Source of the DNA: Intrasporangiaceae bacterium URHB0013
Lineage (GTDB): Bacteria; Actinomycetota; Actinomycetes; Actinomycetales; Dermatophilaceae
Assembly: GCA_000620545.1 (NCBI GenBank)
Contig: JIBA01000003.1
Span: 1-64,000, forward strand
DNA: 64,000 nucleotides
Direction: 5' to 3'
The translations under genes and the position numbers were made by a program. The notes under the pieces were generated by a model, which saw nothing but the letters and a program-made list of their open reading frames with translations, was not told where the DNA came from and did not search any database. This document shows positions 1 to 7,886 of this stretch, piece after piece. How positions within the stretch are numbered: the stretch's first letter is position 1; the number at the start of each line of letters is the position of its first letter.

Positions 1-276
1 CCCGGGGACCGCACCAGCGACACCCACGACCGCGTCCGCGCCGACAAGGTCTCCAAGACCGGCAACCTCACCCTTCGTCACAACGGCCGGCTGCACCACA
101 TCGGGATCGGCCGGACCCACGCCGGAACCTACGTCCGGCTCCTGGTCCAAGACCTCGACATCACCATCGTCGACACCGCAACCGGCGAGATCCTGCGCGA
201 GCTGACCCTCGACCCCAGCCGCGACTACCAGCCACAACACCCCCGACAAAACAACAGTGGCCCTACGTTTCCGTAG
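1..276 (+). CDS. IS481-family transposase, C-terminal part (5' end outside window)
   Basis: Frame 1 is open from the first base to a TAG at 274-276. The 91 visible residues contain THDRVRADKVSKTG, LHHIGIGRTHAGT and EILRELTLDPSRDYQP, the typical C-terminal end of IS481-type DDE transposases, downstream of the catalytic core. The DDE residues would lie upstream and cannot be seen, so it is unknown whether the element is intact. The stop codon falls inside the hairpin at 255-284, and tRNA-Pro follows on the other strand. No clear terminal inverted repeat or target duplication can be recognised on the visible side. Confidence 0.75.
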   Translation, partial: PGDRTSDTHDRVRADKVSKTGNLTLRHNGRLHHIGIGRTHAGTYVRLLVQDLDITIVDTATGEILRELTLDPSRDYQPQHPRQNNSGPTFP

Positions 277-284
277 GGCCACTG
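255..284. terminator. Perfect 13-bp hairpin after the transposase
   Basis: CAGTGGCCCTACG (255-267) pairs exactly with CGTAGGGCCACTG (272-284) across a TTTC loop. It contains the transposase stop codon and lies between two converging transcripts, the transposase and tRNA-Pro. There is no T tract, as is usual in high-GC actinobacteria. It probably ends transcription from both sides. Confidence 0.7.
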
Positions 285-311
285 TCGCCGATGTCTTGCG
301 ACATCACAACC

Positions 312-386
<75 letters not shown>

Positions 387-508
387 GTGCTCCCGCTACC
401 CCTGATCCTGGACCGGAGGCAGCAAGCAGAGATGCTAGCGCAGGCCCCCGCCCATCTCCGAATCGGGCGGGTCAGGCCGCCCGCGCGGTCGCCGGATCGG
501 CAGCCGCC

Positions 509-1447
509 TCAGCCCTGCGAGCGGGGGACGAGGGTCAGCAGCGTGGCTTCGGGACGACAGGCCAGGCGTACCGGAGCGGTCGGCGCGGTGCCCAGGCCCG
601 CGGAGACCTCGAGCCACGCGGCGCCCTCCGGGGCCTGCGAGGACGGCGTGGAACCGGCCCCCGGCCACCAGCGCGACAGGCCCTTGACGCGGCTCGTGTC
701 GAGGTCGCAGTTGGTCACCAGCGCGCCGTGGCCGGGCACGCACACCTGGCCGCCGTGCGTGTGACCGGCGACGATGAGGTCGGCGCCGTCGGCGGCATAC
801 GCGTCGAGCACCCGTTGGTAGGGAGCGTGGGTCACCCCGAGCGTCAGGTCGGCATCCGGGGAGGCAGGACCGCGGACGAGGTCCAGCCGGTCGTAGCCGA
901 GGTGCGGGTCGTCCACCCCGACGAAGTCGATCCGCAGGTCGCGCACCGTCAGCGAGGCTCGTCGGTTCGTCAGGTCGATCCACCCGCGCGAGGCGAAGCC
1001 GCGGACCAGCTCGGCGGTGGGCAGGCGCTGCGTCGTGCCGACGCCCTTGGCGTGGTGGCGCGTCAGGTACCCCAGCGGGTTCTTCAGCTTCGGGGCGAAG
1101 TAGTCGTTGGACCCCAGGACGAAGACCCCCGGGACGCCGAGGAGGCGGTCGTATGCGTCGAGCAGCGCCGGCACGGCGTCGTGGGCGGCGATGTTGTCAC
1201 CGGTCGTGATGACGAGGTCGACGTCCAGGGAGGCGAGGCCGTGCACCCACCTCCGCTTCGCGCGCTGGCGTGGCAGCAGGTGCAGGTCCGAGAGGTGCAG
1301 CACCCGCAGCGGCGCGGCGCCGTCCGGCAGCACGGGCACGTCGAAGCGGCGTAGCGCGAAGGCGTTGCGCTCGATGAGCGAGGCCCAGCCCAGCACGCCG
1401 GCGCCGGCGATCCCCAGGCCGAGGACGGTCTTGGTCACGGCACGCAT
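509..1447 (-). CDS. Metallophosphoesterase (Rv3683-type)
   Basis: A 312-residue calcineurin-like metallophosphoesterase. Visible metal-site motifs are HLSDLHL, TTGDNI, GSNDYF and the C-terminal THAPYQ and GHTHGGQ, in the order usual for the DxH-GD-GNH(D)-H-GHxH family. The N-terminus has one hydrophobic stretch (about residues 5-22), so it is probably membrane-anchored with the enzyme domain outside or at the membrane. I chose the ATG at 1447 because it precedes this segment directly; the open frame continues upstream without family-like sequence. The neighbouring PonA2-type PBP and WhiB4-type regulator repeat the order seen around Rv3683 in M. tuberculosis. The substrate is unknown. Confidence 0.85.
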   Translation of the reverse strand: MRAVTKTVLGLGIAGAGVLGWASLIERNAFALRRFDVPVLPDGAAPLRVLHLSDLHLLPRQRAKRRWVHGLASLDVDLVITTGDNIAAHDAVPALLDAYDRLLGVPGVFVLGSNDYFAPKLKNPLGYLTRHHAKGVGTTQRLPTAELVRGFASRGWIDLTNRRASLTVRDLRIDFVGVDDPHLGYDRLDLVRGPASPDADLTLGVTHAPYQRVLDAYAADGADLIVAGHTHGGQVCVPGHGALVTNCDLDTSRVKGLSRWWPGAGSTPSSQAPEGAAWLEVSAGLGTAPTAPVRLACRPEATLLTLVPRSQG

Positions 1448-1526
1448 GAGCCCATCCTTCCACCCGCCGACCCGGCGCCCGACAAACCGGTCAGGGACCG
1501 TGAGGCCGGCCTGACAGACTGAGCCC

Positions 1527-1982
1527 ATGAGCACCCTCAAGGAACAGCTGCAGTCCGACCTCACGTCCGCGATGCGGGCGCGCGACCAGGTCCGGGCCGG
1601 TTCGCTGCGGATGGCCCTCACCGCCGTCACCAACGAGGAGGTCGCGGGCAAGGAGCACCGCGAGCTCTCCGACGACGACGTGCTCAAGGTCCTCACCAAG
1701 GAGGCCAAGAAGCGCCGCGAGGCAGCCGAGGCCTACACCGGCGCGAGCCGCCCGGAGCTCGCCGCCAAGGAGGAGGCGGAGCTCGCCGTCCTCGAGGAGT
1801 ACCTGCCGAAGCAGCTCGGCGACGACGAGCTCGAGGCGATCGTCCGCGAGGCCGTCACCGCCTCCGGAGCCACGGGTATGCCGCAGATGGGCCTCGCGAT
1901 GAAGTCGGCGGGCGCCGCGGTGGCGGGCCGGGCCGAGGGTGGCCGAGTCGCAGCGATCGTGCGGCGCGTGCTCGCCGGCTGA
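1527..1982 (+). CDS. GatB/YqeY-domain protein
   Basis: 151 residues, the normal size for stand-alone YqeY proteins. The N-terminus MSTLKEQLQSDLTSAMRA and the central KEAKKRREAAEAY and LEEYLPKQL motifs are typical. YqeY resembles the tail domain of the GatB/E amidotransferase subunits that bind tRNA, but the role of the free-standing form is not established. The gene diverges from the metallophosphoesterase and converges on the PBP gene, with a strong hairpin between. Confidence 0.9.
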   Translation: MSTLKEQLQSDLTSAMRARDQVRAGSLRMALTAVTNEEVAGKEHRELSDDDVLKVLTKEAKKRREAAEAYTGASRPELAAKEEAELAVLEEYLPKQLGDDELEAIVREAVTASGATGMPQMGLAMKSAGAAVAGRAEGGRVAAIVRRVLAG

Positions 1983-2017
1983 CGACCACCAGGACCCCCG
2001 AGCGGCTGGCTCGGGAG

Positions 2018-2056
2018 TGACGAAGGCCCGACGCGGATCGCGTCGGGCGTTCGTCA
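2018..2056. terminator. Bidirectional terminator between yqeY and ponA2
   Basis: TGACGAAGGCCCGACGCG (2018-2035) pairs with CGCGTCGGGCGTTCGTCA (2039-2056) across a 3-nt loop. The 18-bp stem has one mismatch. It occupies nearly all of the space between two converging stop codons and can serve both. Confidence 0.8.
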
Positions 2057-2064
2057 TCTGCAGG

Positions 2065-4542
2065 TCAACCGCGGCCAGGTGGCTTCGTCGGCTTGCCCCC
2101 GGGTTTGCCCCGTCCGGAGTTGCCGCCATCACCGCCGCCGCCACCGCCGCCGGAACCGCCCTCGGTGCCGCCGCCGGTGCCGCCGCCACCGCCCGGGTTG
2201 ATGAAGGTCGTCTGCGGCTGGGGCAGCTGCTGACGGTTTCCGCCGCGTGAGGTGTAGATCGTCACGAAGCTGCCGCTGGCTGCGCGGCCGTAGGGGGAGG
2301 TGCCGGCCACGAGGCCGTCCGGGATCGACGAGCTCATCGTGCCGCCGACGCCGGCGGAGAAGCCGGCCGACTGCAACGTCGAGATGGCGTCGGAGACCGA
2401 CATGCCGGTGACGCTGGGGATGTCCACCTGGTCGCCCTTGAGCAGTTTGTCCGACGGGTCCTCGAACTTGATCTCGGGCTCGCCGTCGAGGGCCTTGTTC
2501 ATGATGCCCTTCCAGATCGGGGCGGCGATCTTGGCACCGTGCATGACGTCGACGAAGCGGTCGCCGATCTGGATGTTCTTCATGACGCGCTTGTTGCCGT
2601 CGTCCGGCGTGCCGACCCAGACGGCCGTCGCGAGCTGCGGCACGTAGCCGGCGAACCAGGACTCGTTGTTGCCGTTGGCCGTGCCGGTCTTGCCCGCCGA
2701 CTCGCGCTTGCCGTCGTCGAGCTGGTTGAGGATGCCCGAGCCGTGGGTCATGTTGTACTCGAGGAACTTGTCGGTCGCGCGCACGGCGTCAGGCTCGACG
2801 ACCTGCTCGCACTTCGTGGCCGGGATCGCGAGGTTCTTGCCACCCTGGGTGATCTTCGTGATCGCCACGACCGGGCACTTCTTGCCGTCCGCGGCGAGGG
2901 TGGCGTAGGCCTGGGCGACGCCCTGCGGGGAGACCTCGGTGGCGCCGAGGACGTAGGCCGGGGCATACGGCGGGATCTGGCCGCCATCGGCGCGGTGCAG
3001 GCCCAGGCGCATGACGGTCTCACGCACCTTGCAGCCGCCGAGCTGCTCCGCGAGGGCGATGAAGGCGGTGTTGGTCGACTTGGCGGTCGCCTGCATCAGC
3101 GAGATCTTGCCGCCGCCGAACGGGCTGTCGTTGTACACCTTCCACGTGCCGCCGGGGCCGCAGCCGTTCTTGATCCCCCCGGGCCACTCGGAAGGCTTGT
3201 AGGTCGCCTGCGCGTTGCCGCCGGCCGCCTTGGCGTTGACGCTCGAGGTGGTGTTCATGCCCGACTCCATGGCGGTCACGAGCGCGAACGCCTTCGCCGT
3301 CGACCCGAACTGGAAGCCGCTCGAACCGCCGTACTTCTTGTCGAGGGCCCAGTTGACGCCGGTCTTGCCGAGGGTCTGCTTGCCGACGGTGTACTCGGTG
3401 TTCTGGGCGAAGGCCAGGACCTTGCCCGTGCCCGGCTCGGTGACGTACGCCGCAGCGCCGACCTTCGACTTGTCGCCGATCGGGACGTTCTTGGTCACCT
3501 CGCGCTGGGCGATCTTCTGGATGCGCGGGTCGAGCGTCGTCGTGATGGTCACGCCGCCGCGGTAGAGGGTGCGCTTGCGCTCCTCGACCGTCTTGCCGAG
3601 CTGGGGCATCGCCAGGGCGTAGTTGACGATGAAGTCGCACCAGTAGGGGTAGGGCGAGGCGAGGCAGGTGCTCTTGGGCTGCGTGACGCGCATGTCCTGC
3701 TTGAGGGTGCGCTTCCGGGCGGCCTGCCACTGCTTGTCGGTGATGCGCTTGAGCTCGTGCATGCGGTCGAGCACGACGTTGCGTCGCGCCAGGGCCTTCT
3801 GCGGGAAGTTGACCGGGTCGGTGGTTCCGGGGTTCTGGGTCAGGCCCGCGAGGAGCGCGGCCTGCGAGAGGGTCAGCTTGCTGGCCGGGACGCTGAAGTA
3901 GTGCTGGGCCGCGGCCTCGACGCCGTAGGCGCGGTCGCCGTAGTAGACGAGGTTGAGGTAGCCCTCGAGGATCTGGTCCTTCGACAGCTTCTTCTCCAGC
4001 GTGATGGCGTACTTCAGCTCCTTCAGCTTGCGCATGTAGTCCTTCTTGACGGCCTCCGCGGCCGCCTCCTCGTTGCCGGAGCTGAGGGCGGAGTACTGGA
4101 GCGAGATCTTGACGTACTGCTGGGTGAGCGACGAGGCGCCGACCGAGGAACCGCTGCGCAGGTTCGAGATGACCGCGCGGGCGGTTCCCTGGATGTCGAT
4201 GCCACCGTGGTCGTAGAAGCGGTGGTCCTCGATGGCGATCTGGGCCTCGCGCATGATCGGAGCGATCTTGCTGAGGGGCACGATGGTGCGGTTCTGCTCC
4301 TGCGGCGTCGCGATGACGGAGCCGTCGGCAGCCAGGATGCGCGAGGTCTGGGCCAGCGGGTCGGTCGTGAACTCGCTCGGGAGCTCGTTGAAGACGTCGA
4401 CGCCGCTGCGTGCGAGGGCGCCGGTGGCGCCCACGGCGGGCATCACCAGGCCGGCGGCGAGCAGTCCGAGCACGAGCGCGGACGCGAGGAACGCGCCGAG
4501 CAGGCTGATGACGCCACCGATCGAGGTAGTGCGTGAAGACAT
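2065..4542 (-). CDS. ponA2: Class A penicillin-binding protein with PASTA domain (PonA2-type)
   Basis: An 825-residue bifunctional peptidoglycan synthase. In order: short cytoplasmic start, membrane segment about 9-40, glycosyltransferase-51 domain with the EDHRFYDHGG motif (catalytic Glu about 105), transpeptidase with SxxK at S414-K417 (GSTAK), SxN at S489-N491 and KTG at 618-620, one PASTA domain about 706-767, and a Gly/Pro-rich tail to the end. The enzyme polymerises and crosslinks peptidoglycan outside the membrane; PASTA domains of this type sense wall material. The ATG at 4542 sits just before the membrane segment; a longer frame to 4689 would run into the promoter shared with whiB. 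The order with whiB and the metallophosphoesterase matches Rv3681c-Rv3683. Confidence 0.93.
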   Translation of the reverse strand: MSSRTTSIGGVISLLGAFLASALVLGLLAAGLVMPAVGATGALARSGVDVFNELPSEFTTDPLAQTSRILAADGSVIATPQEQNRTIVPLSKIAPIMREAQIAIEDHRFYDHGGIDIQGTARAVISNLRSGSSVGASSLTQQYVKISLQYSALSSGNEEAAAEAVKKDYMRKLKELKYAITLEKKLSKDQILEGYLNLVYYGDRAYGVEAAAQHYFSVPASKLTLSQAALLAGLTQNPGTTDPVNFPQKALARRNVVLDRMHELKRITDKQWQAARKRTLKQDMRVTQPKSTCLASPYPYWCDFIVNYALAMPQLGKTVEERKRTLYRGGVTITTTLDPRIQKIAQREVTKNVPIGDKSKVGAAAYVTEPGTGKVLAFAQNTEYTVGKQTLGKTGVNWALDKKYGGSSGFQFGSTAKAFALVTAMESGMNTTSSVNAKAAGGNAQATYKPSEWPGGIKNGCGPGGTWKVYNDSPFGGGKISLMQATAKSTNTAFIALAEQLGGCKVRETVMRLGLHRADGGQIPPYAPAYVLGATEVSPQGVAQAYATLAADGKKCPVVAITKITQGGKNLAIPATKCEQVVEPDAVRATDKFLEYNMTHGSGILNQLDDGKRESAGKTGTANGNNESWFAGYVPQLATAVWVGTPDDGNKRVMKNIQIGDRFVDVMHGAKIAAPIWKGIMNKALDGEPEIKFEDPSDKLLKGDQVDIPSVTGMSVSDAISTLQSAGFSAGVGGTMSSSIPDGLVAGTSPYGRAASGSFVTIYTSRGGNRQQLPQPQTTFINPGGGGGTGGGTEGGSGGGGGGGDGGNSGRGKPGGKPTKPPGRG

Positions 4543-4655
4543 GGGGCAAGGGTAACCGCTCACCCTATGGTCACCTGATTTCAGCACGCAACCGGCTCCG
4601 GCGGTGTGTCTGGGGAGCTGCTGGCGCCCTGTCATGACCATCGCGAGGACGTGGA

Positions 4656-4669
4656 GGTGACTAGTCACC
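4656..4669. promoter_or_regulatory. Perfect 14-bp palindrome in the ponA2/whiB divergent promoter
   Basis: GGTGACTAGTCACC is its own reverse complement and lies midway in the 285-bp gap between the divergent starts of ponA2 (4542) and whiB (4828). Position and symmetry suggest an operator for a dimeric regulator. The GTGA and TCAC halves are separated by 4 bases, not the 6 of a classical Crp/GlxR site, so the regulator is left open. Confidence 0.5.
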
Positions 4670-4827
4670 CCCTCTGCGAAATGGTCCATAGAGGCTATGT
4701 CGGGCCGGGCCCAGCACTCGTAATGTCTCGTTTGGGCCTAAGGGGGGTCCGCTTGGCCAGGATCGGTGGGACGGTCCGGGTCTGCTCGGGTGTCATGGGA
4801 GGCGCCGGGCGGGGAGGGGTAATCACA

Positions 4828-5133
4828 ATGAGTGCTGTCGTCATGGTGGATCCGTGGGTGGATGAGTGGGCCAGTCAGGCCAGCTGTTCCGGCCAGGACC
4901 CTGATGCGTTGTTCGTCCGAGGCAAGGCCCAGCACGACGCGAAGGCCGTCTGCAAGACGTGTCCGGTCCTCGCCCAGTGCCTGGCCGAGGCCCTCGACAA
5001 CCGAACCGAGTTCGGCGTCTGGGGAGGCATGACCGAGCGCGAGCGTCGGGCCCTGCTGCGCAAGCGGCCGGACATCACGTCGTGGAAGTCGGCACTCCGG
5101 GCGGGCATGGCCTCACAGGTCAAGCACGTCTGA
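4828..5133 (+). CDS. whiB4: WhiB-family iron-sulfur transcriptional regulator (WhiB4-type)
   Basis: 101 residues. The four cluster-binding cysteines are C20, C42, C45 and C51 (C...CxxCxxxxxC), followed by the family signature GVWGG at 63-67 and a basic C-terminal segment (RERRALLRKRP) used for DNA contact. WhiB proteins bind a redox- and NO-sensitive 4Fe-4S cluster in the cytoplasm and act with sigma-A. The assignment to WhiB4 rests on the neighbours ponA2 and the ArsA-like pair, the same as at Rv3681c. The ATG at 4828 follows GGGGAGGGGT; an internal ATG at 4843 is possible. Confidence 0.88.
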   Translation: MSAVVMVDPWVDEWASQASCSGQDPDALFVRGKAQHDAKAVCKTCPVLAQCLAEALDNRTEFGVWGGMTERERRALLRKRPDITSWKSALRAGMASQVKHV

Positions 5134-5176
5134 GGGGCGTCACATCGACCGGTCTCCGGTCGCACCGTCCTACGTG

Positions 5177-5217
5177 AGCGGGGCCGTGGCCACCTGAGGG
5201 TGGGTCACGACCCCGCT
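5177..5217. terminator. Hairpin between convergent whiB and ArsA-like genes
   Basis: AGCGGGGCCGTGGCCAC (5177-5193) pairs imperfectly with GTGGGTCACGACCCCGCT (5200-5217). The right arm contains the stop codon region of the ArsA-like gene. Likely shared terminator. Confidence 0.55.
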
Positions 5218-6380
5218 AGCGCGTGCCCGATGGCGCGCAGGCCGTCGAGGTCGTGGACGTCGCGACCGAGTGCGGGCACGTGAACGACGGGTATGCCGGG
5301 ATGTGATCGCGAGAAGCGGTCCGCGAGCTCACGCTGTCGCTCGGCCGTGCGCACCAAGGATGCGTGGAGCCGCAGCAGGCCCGCCGCGTTCGAGGCCGAC
5401 TTCGGCCCACCGCCCTCCTCGAGTGACTCCGCGGCCGCGAGTGCGCGCGACGGGGTGACTCCTGTCGCCGAGACGCGGCCGATGCGGTTGACGACGAGCC
5501 CGGCGAGCGGCATACCGTCGGCGTCCAGGCGCTCGACGAAGTACGACGCCTCGCGAAGCGCGTCGCGCTCCGGCGCCGCGACGACGAGGAACGCCGTGCC
5601 GTGCTCGGAAAGCAGGCGGTACGTCGCGTCCGCGCGTTCGCGGAACCCGCCGAACATCGTGTCGAGGGCGCTCACGAAGGTCTGGACGTCGGCCAGCATC
5701 TGGCCGCCGAGGACCTTCGTCATCGTGGAGGTGACGAGCTGCACGCCGACGCCGAAGACCTTGAGGCCCGCGCGGCCGCCCGCCTTGGCCGGTGCGGTGA
5801 GCAGGCGGATGAAGCGTCCGTCGAGGAAGCTGCCGAGCCGGTTGGGTGCGTCGAGGAAGTCGAGGGCCGAGCGCGACGGCGGGGTGTCGACGACGATGAG
5901 GTCCCACGGGGCGGCCTCGGTGCCGGCACTCGCCTTGAGCTGGCCCAGCTTCTCCATGGCCATGTACTCCTGCGTGCCGGCGAACGAGCTGCTCACGGCC
6001 TGGTAGAAGGGGTTCGCGAGGATCTGCTCGGCCTTGCCCGGCTCGGAGTGGGCGATGACGACCTCGTCGAAGGTCCGCTTCATGTCGAGCATCATCGCGT
6101 GGAGGCTCCCGCCGGCACTCGCGTCGATGTCGCTGACCGGGCGGGGAGTGTTGTCGAGCTCGGTGAGCCCCAGCGACTGGGCCAGGCGGCGGGCGGGGTC
6201 GATCGTCAGGACGACGACCTTGCGGCCGGACTCGGCAGCACGTAGGCCCAGGGCGGCGGCCGTGGTGGTCTTGCCGACGCCGCCGGACCCGCAGCAGACG
6301 ACGATCTGGGTCGCGGGGTCGTCGATGAGGGCGTCGATGTCCAGGGCTGGCGCCTCAACCGAGACGGGGCCGGGGCTCAT
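5205..6380 (-). CDS. ArsA/Get3-like P-loop ATPase, second of a pair (Rv3680-type)
   Basis: 391 residues with an N-terminal P-loop VCCGSGGVGKTTTAAA (Walker-A Lys37), switch-like motif LTIDPARRLAQSL and VVDTPPSRSALDF (DTPP switch II), as in anion-transporting/Get3-like ATPases. The position of the signature lysine in the deviant Walker A (GKGGxGKT) is Ser here, whereas the partner gene upstream keeps Lys. This suggests two non-equivalent subunits. It overlaps its partner by ATGA, so the two are probably translated together and form a heteromer. The mycobacterial pair beside whiB4 is the same arrangement. The cargo is unknown; arsenite transport should not be assumed, because no arsB-like gene is present. 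Confidence 0.87.
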   Translation of the reverse strand: MSPGPVSVEAPALDIDALIDDPATQIVVCCGSGGVGKTTTAAALGLRAAESGRKVVVLTIDPARRLAQSLGLTELDNTPRPVSDIDASAGGSLHAMMLDMKRTFDEVVIAHSEPGKAEQILANPFYQAVSSSFAGTQEYMAMEKLGQLKASAGTEAAPWDLIVVDTPPSRSALDFLDAPNRLGSFLDGRFIRLLTAPAKAGGRAGLKVFGVGVQLVTSTMTKVLGGQMLADVQTFVSALDTMFGGFRERADATYRLLSEHGTAFLVVAAPERDALREASYFVERLDADGMPLAGLVVNRIGRVSATGVTPSRALAAAESLEEGGGPKSASNAAGLLRLHASLVRTAERQRELADRFSRSHPGIPVVHVPALGRDVHDLDGLRAIGHALAGS

Positions 6381-7513
6381 GCCTCGAACCGGTCGGTGCC
6401 GACGTCGGTGCCGACGTCGGCGCCGACGTGGGCGCTGACCTGGGTGTGGACGTTGGTCCGGAGGTCGCTGCCGAGGTCGGTGCCGACGGGCGTGGCGCCG
6501 TGACGGACGAACAGGGGCACGAGCAGGTCGGCGAGCTCACGGACCGAACCGGAGTCGACACCGCCCGGCAGGGCGGGCAGCGAGACGATCGGCAGGCCCG
6601 TGGACTCGAGCAGCGCCAGCTGCTGGCGCTCGAGGTCGATGCGCTGCGCGTGGTCGCGGGCCTCCTCGAGCAGGCCGTCGACGAGCTCAGGCGTGGCAGG
6701 CACGCCGGCCTCGCCGAGCTGGGTGCGGATCGACGCCTTGTGCAGCCGTCCCGAGCGGGCCTGTTCGAGGGCCGTGTCGTCGAGGAGCGGCTCGCGCACC
6801 ATGTTGACGATGACGGCGCCGGGGTGCAGGCCCTTGGCGCGCAGCTCGTCGATGGCCTCGAGGGTCTCCTGGACCGGCATCTCCTCGAGCAGGGTGACGA
6901 CGTGCACGACGGTCCGCCGGGACTCGAGCAGCCGCGTGATCGAGCCGGCCTGCGAGGCGATCGGGCCGACGCGGGCCAGGTCGGCGACCTCGGAGTTGAC
7001 GGAGAGGAACCGGCCGATGCGCCCGGTCGGAGGCGCGTCGAGGACGATCCCGTCGTAGACCGGCGGGGCCTCGCCCTTGTGCTTGCCGTCGCGTCGGCGT
7101 CGGTTCGCCTCGTAGATCTTGCCGATGAGCAGGACGTCGCGGACCCCGGGCGCGATGGTCGTCGCGAAGTCGATCGCCCCGAACTTCTCGAGGAGCTTGC
7201 CGGCGCGGCCGAGCTTGTAGAAGAGCTGGAGGTACTCGAGCAGGGCTGCCTTGGGCTCGATCGACAGGCCGACGACCTCGCCGCCTCGGGGCAGTCGCAC
7301 GATGCGGGTTTCTTCGGTGCCGAGGGGAGGCACGTCGAAGGTCTGGCTGATGCCCTGCCGGCCCTCGACCTCCGTGAGCAGGACGTGGCCCGGTGTCGAG
7401 GCCAGGGCCAGCGCTATCGCGGAGGCGACGGTGGTCTTGCCCGTGCCGCCCTTGCCCGTGACGACGTGCAGCCGCGCTCGCGCCCACGGTGCGGCGTCAG
7501 GGTCCGTCGTCAC
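6377..7513 (-). CDS. ArsA/Get3-like P-loop ATPase, first of a pair, with repetitive tail
   Basis: 378 residues. The deviant Walker A is VVTGKGGTGKTTVASA (signature Lys21, Walker Lys26), followed by LLTEVEGRQGISQTF and VLDAPPTGRIGRFL. The catalytic part ends near residue 342. The last 35 or so residues are a degenerate run of GTD/GAD units (for example HVGADVGTDVGTDRFEA) encoded by repeats of GTCGGTGCCGAC. This tail is not a usual part of the family. The same dodecamer occurs in the palindromic array just upstream (7548-7868), so the tail may come from repeat expansion. First gene of the pair; its ATG lies close to the array, so the promoter probably lies within or next to it. Confidence 0.87.
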   Translation of the reverse strand: MTTDPDAAPWARARLHVVTGKGGTGKTTVASAIALALASTPGHVLLTEVEGRQGISQTFDVPPLGTEETRIVRLPRGGEVVGLSIEPKAALLEYLQLFYKLGRAGKLLEKFGAIDFATTIAPGVRDVLLIGKIYEANRRRRDGKHKGEAPPVYDGIVLDAPPTGRIGRFLSVNSEVADLARVGPIASQAGSITRLLESRRTVVHVVTLLEEMPVQETLEAIDELRAKGLHPGAVIVNMVREPLLDDTALEQARSGRLHKASIRTQLGEAGVPATPELVDGLLEEARDHAQRIDLERQQLALLESTGLPIVSLPALPGGVDSGSVRELADLLVPLFVRHGATPVGTDLGSDLRTNVHTQVSAHVGADVGTDVGTDRFEA

Positions 7514-7547
7514 CTCTCCACTCTAGGACCCGCCCCACTCACCCCCC

Positions 7548-7868
7548 GTTCGAGGTGATCCCGGGAGCCACCTCGGTGTCGGCATCACCTCGACCGCGGA
7601 GCTCGTGATCCCCGGGTTCGAGGTGATCCCGGGAGCCACGTCGGTGCCGACATCACCTCGACCGCGGAGCTGACGTGATCCTGGTTCGAGGTGATCGCGG
7701 GAGCCACGTCGGTGCCGACATCACCTCGACCGCGGAGCTGACGTGATCCTGGTTCGAGGTGATCGCGGGAGCCACGTCGGTGCCGACATCACCTCGACCG
7801 CGGAGCTGACGTGATCCTGGTTCGAGGTGAGCGCGGGAGCCACGTCGGTGCCGACATCACCTCGAACC
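7548..7868. repeat. Array A: five tandem palindromic units, 68-bp period
   Basis: Units lie at about 7550-7593, 7617-7661, 7685-7729, 7753-7797 and 7821-7867. Each has a left arm TTCGAGGTGATC and right arm ATCACCTCGA enclosing GCGGGAGCCACGTCGGTGCC or a close variant, then a linker CCGCGGAGCTGACGTGATCC. Within the loop GTCGGTGCCGAC forms a smaller palindrome. Units 3 and 4 are identical; the others differ at a few bases. The array fills the gap between the DUF559 gene's 3' end and the ArsA-like operon's start; no gene is visible in 7514-7886. Confidence 0.9.
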
Positions 7869-7886
7869 AGGAGGTATGCCGGGGCG

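Noticed and set aside
2539-4536. A 665-residue plus-strand protein
   Set aside because: It lies wholly antisense to the ponA2-type gene, whose domains and motifs are complete. The translation is Arg/Val/Leu-rich without domains.
4656-4669. A Crp/GlxR binding site
   Set aside because: The half-sites are 4 bases apart instead of 6 and the outer bases do not fit TGTGA...TCACA. Reported only as a palindrome.
5205-7513. An arsenite export system
   Set aside because: The ATPase pair has no arsB, arsR or arsC neighbours and matches the widespread actinobacterial pair beside whiB4.
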